Below, piece after piece: positions 60,792-64,000 of a stretch of DNA of 64,000 bases; positions within the stretch are counted from its first letter, which is position 1, and each line of letters starts with the position of its first letter. The translations under genes and the position numbers were made by a program. This stretch comes from Panaeolus papilionaceus (lineage: Eukaryota > Basidiomycota > Agaricomycetes > Agaricales): the NCBI GenBank assembly GCA_015501605.1, contig JADNRZ010000021.1:744001-808000 (forward strand), read 5' to 3'. A model generated the notes under the pieces. It was not told the origin of the DNA. It worked only from the letters and a program-made list of their open reading frames with translations, and ran no database searches.

Positions 60792-61241
60792 TGAGCTGGG
60801 TGCTTGAGAACAGAGGATAGACAGTAAATAGTGGGGGTGACATGCAAGCAGAGCTGTTTCTGCATTTTCAATGGACGATAATCGATGGATGATGGAGACT
60901 TGAGAGTGGGCCGAGTGAGCACTACACAAAATCGAACTGATCGGTTTTATGCATGACCTCAGGTGGTCATGTGATCGTGTCAGAACCTCGAATTTCAATT
61001 TCAATATGATGTCAACTCCGAGCTCGTATTGACCACTCCCATCAACTTCACCTTAAACTCTTGTTTAATTCTGGAACCCTACTATTCTTTCAACTCAATT
61101 TCTCAATATGGATATTTGGAGTTCTTAACTTAAGTCAATTACCCTATATCTCAGCCATTAATTCAGGCATTATCAGGTGCGTTCAGGAACTTGAATTGCA
61201 CAAGAATCACACTGAATGGTTACAATTCCAACAGCTTAATA
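60792..61241. promoter_or_regulatory. Region between the divergent Plavaka and JmjC-like genes
   Basis: About 450 bases separate the two divergent starts. An open stretch at 61,061-61,241 (MFNSGTLLFFQLNF) leads into the first exon of the plus-strand gene and may be an upstream exon or leader. No promoter element was recognised. Confidence 0.35.
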
Positions 61242-64000
61242 TGTCTAGCACATTTTTAGATGCTTTCCCTTCTCTTAATAACTACCCCTGGCTAAGCTCT
61301 ACGTGGTCTCAAGGGCCTACATCCGACATGTACAATGTCACTGAATTAACGGTATGTTGTGTTTAAGCCTATCCGTCTAATCAACAAAATGATGACCCAT
61401 TATCAGAGACTCCATCAGTCCTTAAAAGACTATGAGGCCTTTCTCATCTGCGCGCCCATAATCGATCCCAGTTCACAAACTCTGAAAGAATTGCTGCAGG
61501 ATGAGCACAACCTTACTGCCCACGCAGCAAATGTGAAGCATGCCAAAAAGCCTATCTGCGATAAGCGGTGTGCGCTGGTTGTTATGCTTCGTCTATTCGA
61601 TCTTATGTCTTATTTTCCGACTTTACAAAGGAGTTCTATTGTGCATGAGCGTCAATACATGCCAAAAATTATCTTAGGAAGTTCAAAAACCATGGTATGG
61701 GTCTCGTCAATCAATTCATAAATTGTTTTGGTTTCTCACACTGTGCTAGTTTCTACAGCGCATCCAGGACTGGGTGGGTATACTCTATGAGTGGAAGGAT
61801 AGAATGTTGAGCATATCATCTCTCGATGACTCCAAACTTGTACCTACAGCATCAACTTTGGAATCTGGGTATGCAACACATGTCAACGCATTTAAAGTTC
61901 TCCACAAAACCATTGAAAACTGCTTCTGCATTTCAAATTTCCATGTCGCTATGATTCACCTGTCTTATCTGCAAGAGGAAAATTTCCATGGCACTCTCCC
62001 AGATTGGGACTTCTCGTTCTCCTTGAAGACATTTACACAGGTTGATGACACTATGTAGGCTTTTTTTATTGTTATCCAGCATATCTTCTTATAAAATATG
62101 TCTCAGAACATTGGATAAAGACCCTAACATTATCAGAGCGCAATCATTTCGCCTCCCTCTTCATGCAGCGGTGCTCATCTCGCCTATTTTCCTGTTATCC
62201 AATTTTTCCATCTACAAGTACCCTTGGGAGCGAGATTCGTTGCTTGAGGTATGTATCGCCCTCCTCAACTTGAATGGTAAATGTGCCCATCGTTTTCAGT
62301 ATTCATACAGACTGGGGAACATGAAGCCTGAAATACTGCTTCGCGTCGAGAGGCTTATCTGGACCGAAATTTTTTCTGTTTATAACAATGTAAAGACACT
62401 GCATGATGCAATGACTTCATTAGTCAAAAACATGCCCTGGGGTGACCTTGCGAATGTGACCCCTGAGGTTCGAGAATGGTTCAATCTTTGTGTGTTGTGT
62501 AGCTCTCACCTCATTTGTGCATGTCTCATACCCCTTTCATCCTACATAGCCAAGTTAGCATCTGGTGGTCCCTCACAACCACTGCCAATTAGCAACCAGT
62601 CCGACACTTGCTGTCTAGTATGCGACATTGAGATATTGTAACTTGTTTCTTTTCATCTTCTGATTCATCCTCAATTGGTATTTCAACAGGGCGCTCATAG
62701 ACTTGATGATAGTCATTCATTACACTGTGCTAATCTACTCCCTGAAATGCCTGCTACTACAGGGAGCGACACAAATGGCAAGAATGGCAAAAATGGCAAA
62801 AATGGCAAGAACAGCAAGAACAGCAAGAATGAGGAGAACAACAAGAACAACAATAACAGCATGGATACAGAAGACCAAAGCAAGGAAGGGGGTACACAAA
62901 GTCATAATGATCAGGGCAGAAAATCCTCAAAACCCAAAAAGAAGCGCAAGAATTCTAAACCGACGCCTAAGTCAGGGTGCAGAAGTCTAGTGTTCCTCCT
63001 ACAAATTCAAAACCATCTCCTTTGGACCCGTTGACCGTTCTCAAGCGAGAGGTAGATCACTCTCCGTGTGGTCCCTGCGGCAAAGGTATGTGTCGTTTCT
63101 TAAAAATGGGCTTTTTTTTCTTTTTTTTTTGGTTTGCTAAGTGCTCTACACAGAACTATAGTTGCACTATCAATGTCTTTCAAGTGGATGGTCAGCAACA
63201 GGATATCAAGTTAGATTTCCATGTATGATTTAAACTAAACCCTTTTTTCTATAATTTACTCATACATTTATTTACAGGAGGAGTTTGTTTGTCGGCGTGT
63301 GAGGGAATGGCACAAGGCTGTTGAGCAGAATTATGTGGTTAACAATAGTGTCGCACAACCACTTTGGCTTGTGGACCCCACTCGATCCACATTCGCCCTA
63401 GTCGATCATTCTGATCTCTACGACATATCCCAGATCCACTATTTACTGCAAGAAAGGAAGCAAAACATCATGGTCAAGAACGTTCCAGGAAAACGACAAA
63501 AATTTGGATTTGCAGCTTTGCAAGAAGTTCAACATGTTAACCATACTGTTGACATCCATGGTGCATAACTGGTGTCTACTTTTTCAGCATGATGTTCAGT
63601 GATCTGTCTCTACCTTTTGCTAGACCACTCCATTAAATGTGGGCCCAAGTTGCTTGGCAAGCGCTTGAGGTCAGGCACACTTGCACAAGTTCTCCAATGT
63701 GCGACTATGGAGAATGGGAAGATTCTCAATGCCTTAGATCTACCGATGCCAACAGCCCTACTTGAGGAAAGTAGCTTCATGACAGATCTGGTTAGCTGGC
63801 GCCTGGCAATGGGAGAGCTTAATTGCCCAAGAGGCGAAGAATATCCCACAAGTAAATTTAGATGGGCTCTTGTTATCACAAAGGGTGGCACACACTGGGT
63901 ACATGTGGACAATGACAGCTTTGCCACATTTATCTGCCCCCGTACTGGAGCAAAGTGGTGGATAATCGCCACACCTAAAGAGGGTTTCGAGCATGCTGCT
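61242..64000 (+). CDS. Multi-exon JmjC/cupin-like protein, partial at window end
   Basis: Exons that fit: to 61,351; 61,407-61,694; 61,759-62,054; 62,107-62,248; 62,300-62,617; 62,690-63,085; 63,154-63,222; 63,279-63,560; 63,624 to beyond 64,000. All introns are GT..AG and about 50-75 bases long. The N-terminal part is helical and unrecognised (RLHQSLKDYEAFL, YSYRLGNMKPEIL). Exon 6 has a GKN repeat and a basic, nuclear-signal-like KPKKKRKNSK. The last exon reads KRLRSGTLAQVLQ, ILNALDLPMP, RWALVITKGGTHWVHVDNDS; H-V-D fits the Fe(II)-binding HxD of JmjC-type dioxygenases, and GAKWWI follows as in that fold. Frames do not join cleanly within exon 6 near 62,970 or at the exon 6/7 border, so a small error, an extra intron or decay is possible. 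The C-terminal His of the iron site lies outside the window. Confidence 0.65.
62775..62830 (+). repeat. In-frame GGCAARAAY repeat (Gly-Lys-Asn) in the JmjC-like gene
   Basis: Tandem 9-base units code for NGKNGKNGKNGKNSKNSKN, a low-complexity linker before the basic stretch. Such arrays change length easily between strains. Confidence 0.7.

Noticed and set aside
1..64000. CRISPR arrays, tRNA or rRNA genes
   Set aside because: No regularly spaced identical short repeats and no tRNA-like or rRNA-like sequence were found, and the organism is a fungus.

Overview
The window reads as nuclear DNA of a mushroom-type basidiomycete (Agaricomycetes). Genes are split by short GT..AG introns of about 50-60 bases. 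The mobile elements (Plavaka/CACTA-like, KDZ-type, Copia and Gypsy-like) and several protein families match families I know from that class. No tRNA, rRNA or CRISPR array was seen.

Layout. (1) 1-22,400 and 45,000-57,400 are built from a repeatedly duplicated cassette. The full cassette has an AIG1/septin-like P-loop GTPase with a C-terminal coiled coil (here 'GTPase A'), a middle unit of unknown function with several short ORF blocks, and a Rab7/Ypt7-like GTPase with a long Ser-rich insertion between its G4 and G5 motifs. Full cassettes lie at about 540-7,300, 14,430-20,910 and, inverted, 48,930-55,820. Partial cassettes lie at 8,340-10,800 and 46,950-48,722. Only the GTPase A copies at 54,427-55,819 and 538-2,203 look intact; all Rab-like copies are broken. 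(2) 22,600-26,500 is gene-poor and strongly G-rich on the plus strand, with diverged repeats. (3) 26,973-29,086 holds a two-exon gene for a very acidic protein with five copies of a short motif, facing a decayed KDZ transposase at 29,143-31,040. (4) 31,095-44,991 is a nest of mobile elements. A Gypsy-like gag fragment and a minus-strand Copia retrotransposon carry two large, non-coding inverted-repeat elements (32,424-37,051 and 38,555-42,111). The second splits the Copia integrase and is flanked by a perfect 9-bp target duplication. (5) 57,401-60,791 is a decayed Plavaka transposase. It is divergent from a plus-strand multi-exon gene (61,242 to beyond the window end) whose last visible exon has a JmjC/cupin-like iron-binding motif.

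The most informative signals are: the two related giant inverted-repeat elements, which look like a non-autonomous Mutator-like (MULE) or foldback family; the fact that all 12 in-frame stops I mapped in the three transposon genes and one GTPase A copy are TGA, four of them at positions where a homologue or paralogue has Arg, as expected if CGA codons decayed by CpG deamination; a conserved 14-bp palindrome about 190-200 bp upstream of each GTPase A copy; and the acidic repeat protein. All assignments come from reading the sequence and from memory of protein families; no database search was possible.
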